DNA of 64,000 nt from Larix kaempferi. Taxonomy: Eukaryota; Streptophyta; Pinopsida; Pinales; Pinaceae. Within the stretch, counting starts at the first letter, position 1; every line of letters begins with the position of its first letter. Below the pieces are notes generated by a model that worked only from the letters and a program-made list of their open reading frames with translations, did no database searches and was not told where the DNA came from. Below, one piece after another: positions 13,001 through 25,900 of this stretch. The stretch covers positions 186,001 through 250,000 of the forward strand of contig BSBM01000059.1 in the NCBI GenBank assembly GCA_027924585.1. The letters are read 5' to 3'. A program made the position numbers and the translations under genes.

Positions 13001-16000
13001 TCGTGGCGTTCTGAGCTATTTTCTCAACATTTAAGCCCAAGTCTAGCGAAAATGCACAGTCGCGTTTCGGCTTTGACCTACTTCTCGGAGTTGAAATTTG
13101 AGAATAAATTTGGATGCCCCATTCGTAGACAAGTGCATATGCCAACTTTCGTGATATTCCCGGCTATTTTCCCACCCTTTAAGCTGAAGTCTAACGAAAA
13201 TGCACGGTCGTGTTTCGGACTTGACCAACTTCTCAGAATTTAAATTTGAGAATAGATATGGATGCCCCATTGGTAGACAAGCATGCACGCAACCTTTCAT
13301 GACGTTCCGAGCTATTTTCTCCCCCTTTAAGCCCAAGTCTAGCGAAACCGCACGTTCGATTTTCAACTTTGACCAACTTCTTGGAATTTAAATTTGAGAA
13401 TAGTTTTGAATGTCTGATTGGTAGACAGACGTCCACGCCAACTTTTGTAACGTTCGAGCTTTTTTCTCCCCCTTTAACCCCAAGCCTAGCGAAAACGCAC
13501 GGTCGATTTTCATCTTTCACTAACTTCTCGGAATTGAAAATTGAGCATAGATTTGGATGTCCCGTTGGTAGACAAGTGCGCACGCCAACTTTCGTGATGT
13601 TCCGAGCTATTTTCCCTCCCTTTAATCCCAAGTCTATTGAAAACGCAAAGTTGAGTTTCAACTTTGAACACCTTCTCGGAATTGAAATTTTAGAATAGTT
13701 TTGGATGTCCCATTGGTAGACAAGTGTCCATGCCAACTTTCGTGACGTTCCGAGCTATTTTCTCCCCATTTAAGCCCATGTCTGGCGAAAACACACGGTC
13801 GAGTTTCGACTTTGACCAACTTCGCGGAATTGAAAATTGAGTAGAGATTTGGATGTCCCATTGGTAGATAAGTGCACAAGCCAACTTTCGTGACGTTCCG
13901 AGATATTTTCCCACCCTTTAATCCCAAGTCTAGCAAAAACGCACGGTCGAGTTTCAACTTTGACTAACTTGTCGGAATTCAAATTTGAGAATAGATTTGG
14001 ATGTCCCATTGGTAGATAAGCATCCACGCCAACTTTCGTGACGTTTCGAGCTTTTTTCTCCCCCTTTAAGACCAAGTCTAGCGAAAACGCACGGTCGAGT
14101 TTCGACTTTCACCAACTTCTCAGAATTGAAAATTGAGCATAGATTTGGATGTCCCGTTGATAGAAAAGTGTGCACGCCAACTTTCGTAACGTTCTGAGCT
14201 ATTTTCCAACCCTTTAATCCCAAGTCTATCGAAAACGCACGGTCATGTTTAAACTTTGACCAAGTTCTCGGAATTGAAATTTGAGCATAGTTTTGGATGT
14301 CCCATTGGTAGACAAGCGTGCATGCCAACTTTCGTGACATTCCGAGCTATTTTCCACCCCTTTAATCCCAAGTCTAGCCTAAACGCACGGTTGAGTTTCA
14401 ACTTTTACCAACTTCGCGGAATTGAAAATTGAGCATAGATTTGGATGTCCCATTGGTAGAAAAGTGTCCATGCTAGCTTTCATGACGTTCCGAGTTGTTT
14501 TCTCTGCCTTTAAGGCCAAGTCTAGTGAATAAGCACTGTCGAGGTTCGACTTTGACGAACTTCACGCAATTGAAAATTGAGCATAAATTTGGATGTCCCG
14601 TTGGTAGAAAAGTGTGCACGCCAACTTTCGTGACCCTCCAAGCTATTTTCCCACCCTTTAAGCCCAAGTCTAGCGAAAATGCAGAGTTGAGTTTCGACTT
14701 TCACCAACTTCTTGGAATTGAAAATTGAGCATAGATTTGGATGTCCTATTGGTAGACAAATGCGCACGCCAACTTTCGTGACGTTCCAAGCTATTTTTGC
14801 GCCCTTTAATTCCAAGTCTAGCGAAAAAAGCATTGTCGAGTTTCAACTTTGACCAACTTCTTGGAATTGAAATTTGAGAATAGTTTTGGATGTCCCACTG
14901 GTAGACAAGCGTCCATGCCAACTTTCATGACGTTCCAAGCTATTTTCTCCCCCATTAAGCCCAACTCTAGTGAAAACGTACGGTCGAGTTTCGACTTTCA
15001 CCAACTTCTCGGAATTGAAAATTGAGCATAGATTTGGATGTCCAATTTGTAGACATGCACGCACAGCAACTTTCGTGATGCTACAAGCTAATTTAACACC
15101 CTTTAAGCTCAAGTCTAGCAAAAACGCATGATGGCATTTTGACTTTGAAAAACTTATTGGAATTGAAATTTGAGAATAGATTTGGATGTCCCATTGGTAA
15201 ACAAGCGTGCACGCCAAATTTGGTGAGGTTTCGAGTTATTTTCTCTCCCTTTAATCTCAAGTCTAGTGAAGACGCACGATCGAGTTTCAACTTTGACCAA
15301 CTTCTTGGAATTGAAATTTGAGCATAGATTTGTATGTCCCGTTGGTAGACAAGTGCGCACGCCAACTTTCGTTACATTCCGAGCTATTTTCTTCCCCTTT
15401 AAGCCAAACTCTAGAGAAAATGCGCAGTCGAGTTTCAACTTTGACTAACTTCTCGGAATTGAAATTTGAGAATTGATTTGGATGTCACATTGTTAGACAA
15501 GCGTCCACGCCAACTTTCGTGACGTTGCGAGTTTCGACTTTCACCAACTTCTCGGAATTGAAAATTGAGCATAGATTTAGATTTCCCGTTGGTAGACAAG
15601 TGCGCACACCAACTTTCATGACGTTCCGACATATTTTCCCACATTTTAAGCCCAGGTCTAGCGAAAACGCACAGTGGAGTTTCGACTTTCACCAACTTCT
15701 CGAAATTGAAATTTGAGAATAGTTTTGGATGTCCCATTGGTAGAAAAGTGTCCACACCAACTTTCGTGACATTTCGACTATTTTATCCCCCCTTTAAGCA
15801 CAACTCTAGAGAAAACGCACGGTCCCGTTTCGGCTTTGACCAACTTCTCGGAATTGAAAACTGAGAATAGATTTGGATGTCCTTGTAGACATGCCCACAC
15901 AGCAACTTTTGTGACGTTACGAGCTAATTTCACACCCTTTAAACTCAAGTCTAGCGAAAACGCATGGTGGCATTTCGACCTTGATCAACTTCTCGGAATT

Positions 16001-19000
16001 GGAAATTGAGCACAGATTTGGATGTACCATTGGTAGACAAGTGCGCACACCAACTTTCGTGACATTCCAAGCTATTTTCCCGCCTTTTTTAATTCCAAGT
16101 CTAGCGAAAAAAGCATGCTCGAGCTTCGACTTTCACCAACTTCTCGGAATTGAAAATTGAGCATAGATTTGGATGTCCCATTTGTAGACATGCGTGCACG
16201 GCAACTTTCGTGACGCTACGAGCTAATTTCACACCCTTTAAGCTCAAGTCTAGCGAAAACGCATGGTGGCATTTCGAATTTGACCAACTTCTTGGAATTG
16301 AAATTTGAGAATAGATTTGAAAGTCACATTGTTAGACAAGCATCCACGCCAACTTTCATAACGTTTCGAGCTTTTTTCTCCCCCTTTAAGCCCAAGTCTA
16401 GCGAAAACGCACGGATGAGTTTCGACTTTCACCAACTTCTCAAAATTTAAAATAGAGCATATATTTGGATGTCCCGTTGGTAGACAAGTGCGCACGCCAA
16501 CTTCCTTCACATTCCGAGCTATTTTCCTACCTTTTAAGCCCAAGTCTAGCGAAAACGCACGGTCGAGTTTCAACTTTAACCAACTTCTCGGAATTGAAAT
16601 TTGAGAATAGTTTTGGATGTCTTATTGGTAGACAAGCGTCCACACCAACTTTCGTCACATTCTGAGCTATTTTATCCCCCTTTAAGCCCAACTCTAGAGA
16701 AAACGCACGGTCGCGTTTCGTCTTTGACCTACTTCTCGGAATTGAAAACTGAGAAAAGATTTGGATGTCCCATTTTCTAACATGCGTGGACAACAACTTT
16801 CGTGACGTTACGAGCTAATTTCACACCCTTTAAGCTCAAGTCTAACGAAAATTTTGACTTTGACCAACTTCTGGGAATTGAAATTTGAGAATATATTTGG
16901 ATGTCTCGTTGGTAGACAAGTGCGCATGCCAACTTTCGTGATGTTCCGAGCTATTTTCCCACCCTTTAAGCCCAAGTCTAGCGAAAACACATGGTCGAGT
17001 TTCAACTTTGACCAATTTCCCGAAATTGAAATTTGAGAATAGTTTTGGATGTCCCATTGGTAAACAAGCATCCATGCCAACTTTCGTGACGTGCCGACCT
17101 ATTTTCTGCCCCATTAAGCCCAACTCTAGTGAAAACGTACGGTCGAGTTTCGAATTTCACCAACTTCTCCGAATTGAAAATTGAGCATAGATTTGGATGT
17201 CCCATTTGTAGACATGCGCACACAGCAAAATTCGTGACGTTACGAGCTAATTTCACACCCTTTAAGCTCAAGTCTAGCGAAAACACATGGTGGCATTTCG
17301 ACTTTGACCAACTTCTGGGAATTGAAATTTGAGAATAGATTTGGATGTCCCGTTGGTAGACAAGTGTGCACGCCAACGTTCGTGACGTTACGAGCTAATT
17401 TCACACCCTTTAAGCTCAAGTCTAGAGAAAACGCATGGTGGCGTTTCGACTTTGACCAAGTTCTGGGAATTGAAATTTGCGAATAGATTTGGATGTCCCG
17501 TTGGTAGACAAGTGCCCATGCCAACTTTCATGATGTTCCGAGGTATTTTATCCCCCTTTAAGCCCAAGTCTAGAGAAAACGCACGGCCGCGTTTCGGGTT
17601 TGACCTACTTCTCGGAATTGAAAATTGAGAATAGATTCGGACGTCCCATTTGTAGACTGGTGTGCACACCAACTTTCGTGACGTTCCAAGCTATTTTTTC
17701 ACCCTTTAAGCTCAAGCCTAGCAAAAACGCACGGTCGATTTTCGACATTCACCAACTTCTCGAAATTGAAAATTGAGCATTGATTTGGATTTCCCATTGG
17801 TAGACAAGTGTGCACGCCAACGCTCATGACGTTCCGAGCTATTTTCCCACCCTTTAAGCTTAAGTCTAGCGAAAACGAATGGTGGCGTTTCGACTTTGAC
17901 CAAGTTCTGGGAATTGAAATTTGAGAATAGATTTGGATGTCCCGTTGGTAGACAAGTGCCCATGCCAACGTTCGGGACGTTCCGAGGTATTTTCTCGCCC
18001 TTTAAGCCCAACTCTAGAGAAAACGCACGATCGTGTTTCGGGTTTGACCTGCTTCTCGGAATTGAAAATCGGGAATAGATTTGGATGTCCCATTTGTAGA
18101 CATGCGTGCAAAGCAAATTTCGTGACGTTATGAGCTAATTTCACACCCTGTAAGCTAAAGTCTAGCGAAAACATATGGTGGCGTTTCGACTTTGACCAAC
18201 CTATGGGAATTGAAAATTAAGAATAGATTTAGATGTCCCATTGGTAGACAAGCGTCCACGCCAACTTTCATGATGTTTCGAGCTTTGTTCTCCCCCTTTA
18301 AGCCCAAGTCTACTTAAAACACACGGTCGAATTTCGACTTTCACCAAATTCTTGGAATTGAAAATTGAGCATAGATTTGGATTTCCCGTTGGTAGAAAAG
18401 TGTGCACGCCAACGTTCGCGATGTTCTGAGCTATTTTCCCACCCTTTAAGCCCAAGTCTAGCGAAAACACACTGTCGAGGTTTGACTTCGACGAACTTTG
18501 CTGAATGGAAAATTGAGCGTAGATTTGGATGTCCCGTTGGTAGACAAGTCCGCACACGCCAACTTTCGTGATGTTCCGAGCTATTTTCCCACCCTTTAAT
18601 CCCAAGTCTAGCGAAAACGCACGGTCGAGTTTCAACTTTGACCACCTTCTCGGAATTGAAATTTGAGAATAGTTTTGGATGTCCCATTGGTAGACAAGCG
18701 TCCATGCCAACTTTCCTGATGTTCCGAACTATTTTCTCCCCCTTTAAGCCCAAGTCTAGCGAAAACGGACGGTTGAGTTTTGACTTTGAACAACTTCACG
18801 GAATTGAAAATTGAGCATAGATTTGGATGTCCCATTGGTAGACAAGTGCGCATGCCAACTTTCATGGTGTTCCGAGCTATTTTCCCGCCCTATAATCCCA
18901 AGTCTAGCAAAAAAAGCATGGTCGATTTTCAACTTTGCCAACTTCTCGGAATTGAAATTTGAGAATAGTTTTGGATGTCCCATTGGTAGACAAGCGTCCA

Positions 19001-19913
19001 TGCCAACTTTCGTGACGTTTCGAGCTATTTTCTCCCCCTTTAAGCCCAAGTTTAGTGAAAACGAACGGTCGAGTTTCAACTTTGACCAACTTCTTGGAAT
19101 TGAAATTTGAGAATAGTTTTGGATGTCCCATTGGTAGACAAGTGGCCACACCAACTTTCATCACATTTCGAGCTATTTTATCCCCCTTTAAGCCCAACTC
19201 TACTGAAAACACACGGTCGCGTTTCGGCTTTGACCTACTTCTCGGAATTGAAAATTGAGAATAGATTTGGATGTCCCATTTGTGGACATGCGTACACAAC
19301 AACTTTCGTGACGTTACGAGCTAATTTCACACCCTTTAAGCTCAAGTCTAGCGAAAACTCACGGTCGAGTTTCAACTTTGACCAACTTCCCGGAATTTAA
19401 ATTTGAGAATAGTTTGGGATGTCCCATTGGTAGACAAGCGTCCACACCAACTTTCGTGACGTTCCGACCTATTTTCTGCCCCATTAAGCCCAACTCTAGT
19501 GAAAACGTATGGTCGAGTTTTGACTTTCACCAACTTCTCGGAATTAAAAATTGAGCATATATTTGGATGTCCCATTTGTAGACATGCACGCACAACAAAT
19601 TTCGTGACGTTAAGAGCTAATTTCACACCCTTTAAGCTCAAGTGTAGTGAAAACGCATGGTGGCATTTCGACTTTGACCAACTTCTTGAATTGAAATTTG
19701 AGAATAGATTTGGATGTACCGTTGGTAGACAAGTGCGCACGCCAACTTTCGTGACGTTTTGAGTTATTTACCCACCCTTTAAGCCCAAGTCTAGCAAAAA
19801 CGCAGGATCGAGTTTCAACTTTGACCAACTTCTTGGAATTGAAGTTTGAGAATAGATTTGGATGTCCCATTGGTAGACAAGCGTCCATGCCAACTTTCGT
19901 GACGTTTCGAGCT
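10002..19913. repeat. HOR unit U2 with 89-bp internal deletion
   Basis: Near-identical to U1 but 9,912 bp long. The length is fully explained by an 89-bp deletion at 10534/10535, a 2-bp insertion near 18545 (CCGCACACGCC instead of CCGCACGCC) and a 1-bp loss near 15778 (TTCGACTA for TTCGAGCTA). It shares GTTATGAGC near 10288 with U3 and U7; U1, U4, U5, U6 and U8 have GTTCTGAGC there. Confidence 0.95.
10391..10597. repeat. Monomer pair fused by an 89-bp deletion (U2)
   Basis: GGAT anchors at 10391 and 10598 are 207 bp apart where the other full HORs have 296. GAATAG at 10529-10534 runs directly into AAAACGCACGG at 10535. The missing bases correspond to U1 534-622. A 2-bp AG is shared at the two ends. 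U2 is the only unit with this deletion. Confidence 0.92.
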
Positions 19914-22900
19914 ATTTTCTCCTCCTTTAATCCCAAGTCTAGCGAAAACGCACGGTCGAGTTTCGACTTTGACCAGCTTCGCGGAATTGAAAATTGAGCA
20001 TAGATTTGGATTCCCTGTTGGTCGACAACTGCACACGCCAACTTTCGTGATGTTCCGAGAAATTCTCCACCCTTTAAGGCTAAGTCTAGCAAAAACGCAC
20101 GGTCGAGTTTCGGCTTTGACCAACTTCTCGGAATTGAAATTTGAGAATAGATTTGGATATCCCATAGGTAGACAACCGTGCACGCCAACTTTCGTGATGT
20201 TATGAGCTATTTTATTCCCCTTTATGCCCAACACTAGAGAAAACGCACGGTTGCATTTCGGCTTTGACCTACTTCTCGGAATTGAAAATTGAGAATAGAT
20301 TTGGATGTCCCATTTGTAGACATGCGCGCACAGCAACGTTCGTGACGTTCCGAGCTATTTTCTCCCCCTTTAAGACCAACTCTAGCGAAAACGCACGATC
20401 AAGTTTCAACTTTGACCAACTTCTCAGAATTGAAATTTGAGAATAGTTTTGGATGTCCCATTGGTAGACAAGTGTCCACACGAACTTTCGTGACATTCCG
20501 AGCTATTTTCTCCCCCTTTAAGCCCAACTCTAGAGAAAACGCACGGTCTCGTTTCGGCTTTGACCTACTTCTCGGAATTGAAAATTGAGAATCGATTTGG
20601 ATGTCCCATTTGTAGACATGCGCGCACAGCAACTTTCATGACGTTCCGAGCTATTTTCTCCCCCTTTATGCACAACTCTAGAGAAAACGCACGATCAAGT
20701 TTCAACTTTGACCAACTTTTCGGAATTGAAATTTGAGAATATTTTTGGATGTCCCATTGGTAGACAAGCGTCCACACCAACTTTCGTGACGTTACGAGCT
20801 AATTTCACACCCTTTAAGCTCAAGCCTAGAGAAAACTCATGGTGGCGTTTTGACTTTGACCAACTTCTCGTAATTGAAAATTGAGCATAGATTTGGATGT
20901 ACCGTTGGTAGACAAGTGCGCATGCCAACTTTCGTTACGTTCTGAGCTATTTTCTCACCCTTTAAGCCCAAGTCTAGCGAAAAAACACGGTCGAGTTTCA
21001 ACTTTGACCAACTTCTCGAAATTGAAATTCAAGAATAGTTTTGGATGTCCTATTGGTAGACAAGCGTCCACAGCAACTTTCGTGACATTCCGAGCTATTT
21101 TCTCCCCCTTTATGCCCAAGTCTAGAGAAAACACACGTTCAAGTTTCGACTTTGACGAACTTCACGGAATTCAAAATTAAGCATAGATTTGGATGTTCCG
21201 TTGGTAGACAAGTGAGCACGCCAACTTTCGTGACTTTTCGAGCTATTTTCCCACCCTTTAAGCCCAAGTCTAGCGTAAACGCACGGTTGCGTTTCAACTT
21301 TGAGCGGCTTCTCCGAATTGAATTGTGAGAATAGATTTGGATGTCCCATTTGTAGACAAGCGTCCATGCCAACTTTCGTGACGTTTCGATCTATTTTCTC
21401 CCCCTTTAATCCCAAGTATAGCAAAAACGCACCATCGAGTTTCGACTTTGACCAAATTCACCAAATTGAAAATTGAGCATAAATTTGGATGTCCCGTTGG
21501 TAGACAAGTGCGCACGCCAACTTTCGTGATGTTCCAAGCTATTTTCTCACCGTTTAAGCCCAAGTCTAGCAAAAACGCATATTCGATTTTCAACTTTTAC
21601 CAACTTCTCGAAATTTAAATTTGAGAATAGATTTGGATGTCCCATTGGTATACAAGCGTCCATGCCAACTTTCATGACGTTTCGAGCTTTTTTCTCCCCC
21701 TTTAACCCCAAGACCAGCGAAAACGCACGGTCGAGTTTCGACTTTGACCAACTTCTCGGAATTAAAAATTTAGAATCGATTTGGATGACCCATTTGTAGA
21801 CATGCACGCACAACAACTTTCATGACGTTACGAGCTAATTTCACACCCTTTAAGCCCAATTCTAGAGAAAACGCATGATCCAGTTTCAACTTTGACCACC
21901 TTCTTCGAATTGAAATTTGAGAATAGTTTTAGATGTCCCATTGGTAGACAAGCATCCACACAAACTTTGTGACGTTCCGAGCTATTTTCTCTCCCTTTAA
22001 GCCCAAGTCTAGCGAAAACGCACGGACGATTTTCGACTTTCAACAACTTCTCGGAATTGAAAATTGAGCATAGATTTGGATGTCCCATTGGTAAACAAGT
22101 GCGCACGCCAACTTTCATGACGTTCCGAGGTATTTTCCCACCCTTTAATCCCAAGTCTAGCGAAAATGCATGGTCGCCTTACGGCTTTGACCTACTTCTA
22201 GGAATTTAAAACGTAGAATAGATTTGGATGTCCCATTTGTAGACATGCGCGCACAACACATTTCGTGATGCTACGACCTAATTTCACACCCTTTAAACTC
22301 AAGTCTAGTGAAAACGCATTGTGGCATTTCGACCTTGACCAACTTCACGGAATCGAAAATTGAGCATAGATTTGGATGTCCCGTTGGTAAACAAGTGTGC
22401 ACGCCAACTTTCGTGACGTTCCGAGCTATTTTCCAACCCTTTAAGCCCAAGTCTAGCGTAAACGCATGGTCGCGTTTCAACTTTGACTAACTTCTCAGAA
22501 TTGAAATTTGAGAATAGATTTGGATGTCCCATTGGTAGACAAGCGTCCACACCAACGTTCGTGAAATTTCGAGCTATTTTTCCTGCTTTAAGCCAAACTC
22601 TAGAGAAAACGCGCGGTCGAATTTCAACTCTGACCAACTTGTCGGAATTGAAATTTGAGAATATTTTTGGATGTCACACTGGTAGAAAAGCGTCCACACC
22701 AACTTTCGTAATGTTCCGAGCTATTTTCTACCCCTTTAAGCCTAAGTCTGGCGAAAACGCAGGGTCGAGTTTCGGCTTTGACCAACTTCTTGGAATTGAA
22801 ATTTGAGAATAGATTTGGATATCCCATTGGTAGACAAGCATGCACACCAACTTTCATGACGTTTCGAGCTATTTTCTCCCCATTTAATCCCAAGTCTAGC

Positions 22901-25900
22901 GAAAACGCACGGTCGCATTTTGGCTTTGATGTACTTCTCGGAATTGAAATTTGAGAATAAATTTGGATGCCGCATTGGTAGAGGAGCGCGTACGCCAACT
23001 TTCGTGGCGTTCTGAGCTATTTTCTCAACATTTAAGCCCAAGTCTAGCGAAAATGCACAGTCGCGTTTCGGCTTTGACCTACTTCTCGGAGTTGAAATTT
23101 GAGAATAAATTTGGATGCCCCATTCGTAGACAAGTGCATATGCCAACTTTCGTGATATTCCCGGCTATTTTCCCACCCTTTAAGCTGAAGTCTAACGAAA
23201 ATGCACGGTCGTGTTTCGGACTTGACCAACTTCTCAGAATTTAAATTTGAGAATAGATATGGATGCCCCATTGGTAGACAAGCATGCACGCAACCTTTCA
23301 TGACGTTCCGAGCTATTTTCTCCCCCTTTAAGCCCAAGTCTAGCGAAACCGCACGTTCGATTTTCAACTTTGACCAACTTCTTGGAATTTAAATTTGAGA
23401 ATAGTTTTGAATGTCTGATTGGTAGACAGACGTCCACGCCAACTTTTGTAACGTTCGAGCTTTTTTCTCCCCCTTTAACCCCAAGCCTAGCGAAAACGCG
23501 ACGGTCGATTTTCATCTTTCACTAACTTCTCGGAATTGAAAATTGAGCATAGATTTGGATGTCCCGTTGGTAGACAAGTGCGCACGCCAACTTTCGTGAT
23601 GTTCCGAGCTATTTTCCCTCCCTTTAATCCCAAGTCTATTGAAAACGCAAAGTTGAGTTTCAACTTTGAACACCTTCTCGGAATTGAAATTTTAGAATAG
23701 TTTTGGATGTCCCATTGGTAGACAAGTGTCCATGCCAACTTTCGTGACGTTCCGAGCTATTTTCTCCCCATTTAAGCCCATGTCTGGCGAAAACACACGG
23801 TCGAGTTTCGACTTTGACCAACTTCGCGGAATTGAAAATTGAGTAGAGATTTGGATGTCCCATTGGTAGATAAGTGCACAAGCCAACTTTCGTGACGTTC
23901 CGAGATATTTTCCCACCCTTTAATCCCAAGTCTAGCAAAAACGCACGGTCGAGTTTCAACTTTGACTAACTTGTCGGAATTCAAATTTGAGAATAGATTT
24001 GGATGTCCCATTGGTAGATAAGCATCCACGCCAACTTTCGTGACGTTTCGAGCTTTTTTCTCCCCCTTTAAGACCAAGTCTAGCGAAAACGCACGGTCGA
24101 GTTTCGACTTTCACCAACTTCTCAGAATTGAAAATTGAGCATAGATTTGGATGTCCCGTTGATAGAAAAGTGTGCACGCCAACTTTCGTAACGTTCTGAG
24201 CTATTTTCCAACCCTTTAATCCCAAGTCTATCGAAAACGCACGGTCATGTTTAAACTTTGACCAAGTTCTCGGAATTGAAATTTGAGCATAGTTTTGGAT
24301 GTCCCATTGGTAGACAAGCGTGCATGCCAACTTTCGTGACATTCCGAGCTATTTTCCACCCCTTTAATCCCAAGTCTAGCCTAAACGCACGGTTGAGTTT
24401 CAACTTTTACCAACTTCGCGGAATTGAAAATTGAGCATAGATTTGGATGTCCCATTGGTAGAAAAGTGTCCATGCTAGCTTTCATGACGTTCCGAGTTGT
24501 TTTCTCTGCCTTTAAGGCCAAGTCTAGTGAATAAGCACTGTCGAGGTTCGACTTTGACGAACTTCACGCAATTGAAAATTGAGCATAAATTTGGATGTCC
24601 CGTTGGTAGAAAAGTGTGCACGCCAACTTTCGTGACCCTCCAAGCTATTTTCCCACCCTTTAAGCCCAAGTCTAGCGAAAATGCAGAGTTGAGTTTCGAC
24701 TTTCACCAACTTCTTGGAATTGAAAATTGAGCATAGATTTGGATGTCCTATTGGTAGACAAATGCGCACGCCAACTTTCGTGACGTTCCAAGCTATTTTT
24801 GCGCCCTTTAATTCCAAGTCTAGCGAAAAAAGCATTGTCGAGTTTCAACTTTGACCAACTTCTTGGAATTGAAATTTGAGAATAGTTTTGGATGTCCCAC
24901 TGGTAGACAAGCGTCCATGCCAACTTTCATGACGTTCCAAGCTATTTTCTCCCCCATTAAGCCCAACTCTAGTGAAAACGTACGGTCGAGTTTCGACTTT
25001 CACCAACTTCTCGGAATTGAAAATTGAGCATAGATTTGGATGTCCAATTTGTAGACATGCACGCACAGCAACTTTCGTGATGCTACAAGCTAATTTAACA
25101 CCCTTTAAGCTCAAGTCTAGCAAAAACGCATGATGGCATTTTGACTTTGAAAAACTTATTGGAATTGAAATTTGAGAATAGATTTGGATGTCCCATTGGT
25201 AAACAAGCGTGCACGCCAAATTTGGTGAGGTTTCGAGTTATTTTCTCTCCCTTTAATCTCAAGTCTAGTGAAGACGCACGATCGAGTTTCAACTTTGACC
25301 AACTTCTTGGAATTGAAATTTGAGCATAGATTTGTATGTCCCGTTGGTAGACAAGTGCGCACGCCAACTTTCGTTACATTCCGAGCTATTTTCTTCCCCT
25401 TTAAGCCAAACTCTAGAGAAAATGCGCAGTCGAGTTTCAACTTTGACTAACTTCTCGGAATTGAAATTTGAGAATTGATTTGGATGTCACATTGTTAGAC
25501 AAGCGTCCACGCCAACTTTCGTGACGTTGCGAGTTTCGACTTTCACCAACTTCTCGGAATTGAAAATTGAGCATATATTTAGATTTCCCGTTGGTAGACA
25601 AGTGCGCACACCAACTTTCATGACGTTCCGACGTATTTTCCCACATTTTAAGCCCAGGTCTAGCGAAAACGCACAGTGGAGTTTCGACTTTCACCAACTT
25701 CTCGAAATTGAAATTTGAGAATAGTTTTGGATGTCCCATTGGTAGAAAAGTGTCCACACCAACTTTCGTGACATTTCGAGCTATTTTATCCCCCCTTTAA
25801 GCACAACTCTAGAGAAAACGCACGGTCCCGTTTCGGCTTTGACCAACTTCTCGGAATTGAAAACTGAGAATAGATTTGGATGTCCTTGTAGACATGCCCA

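Noticed and set aside
19610-20188. The longest reading frame (192 codons, minus strand), conserved at equivalent places in several HORs, for example 29611-30189 and 44754-45332.
   Set aside because: Conservation is expected because the HOR copies are near-identical at the DNA level everywhere. The frame spans about four monomers and translates the same blocks in different frames.
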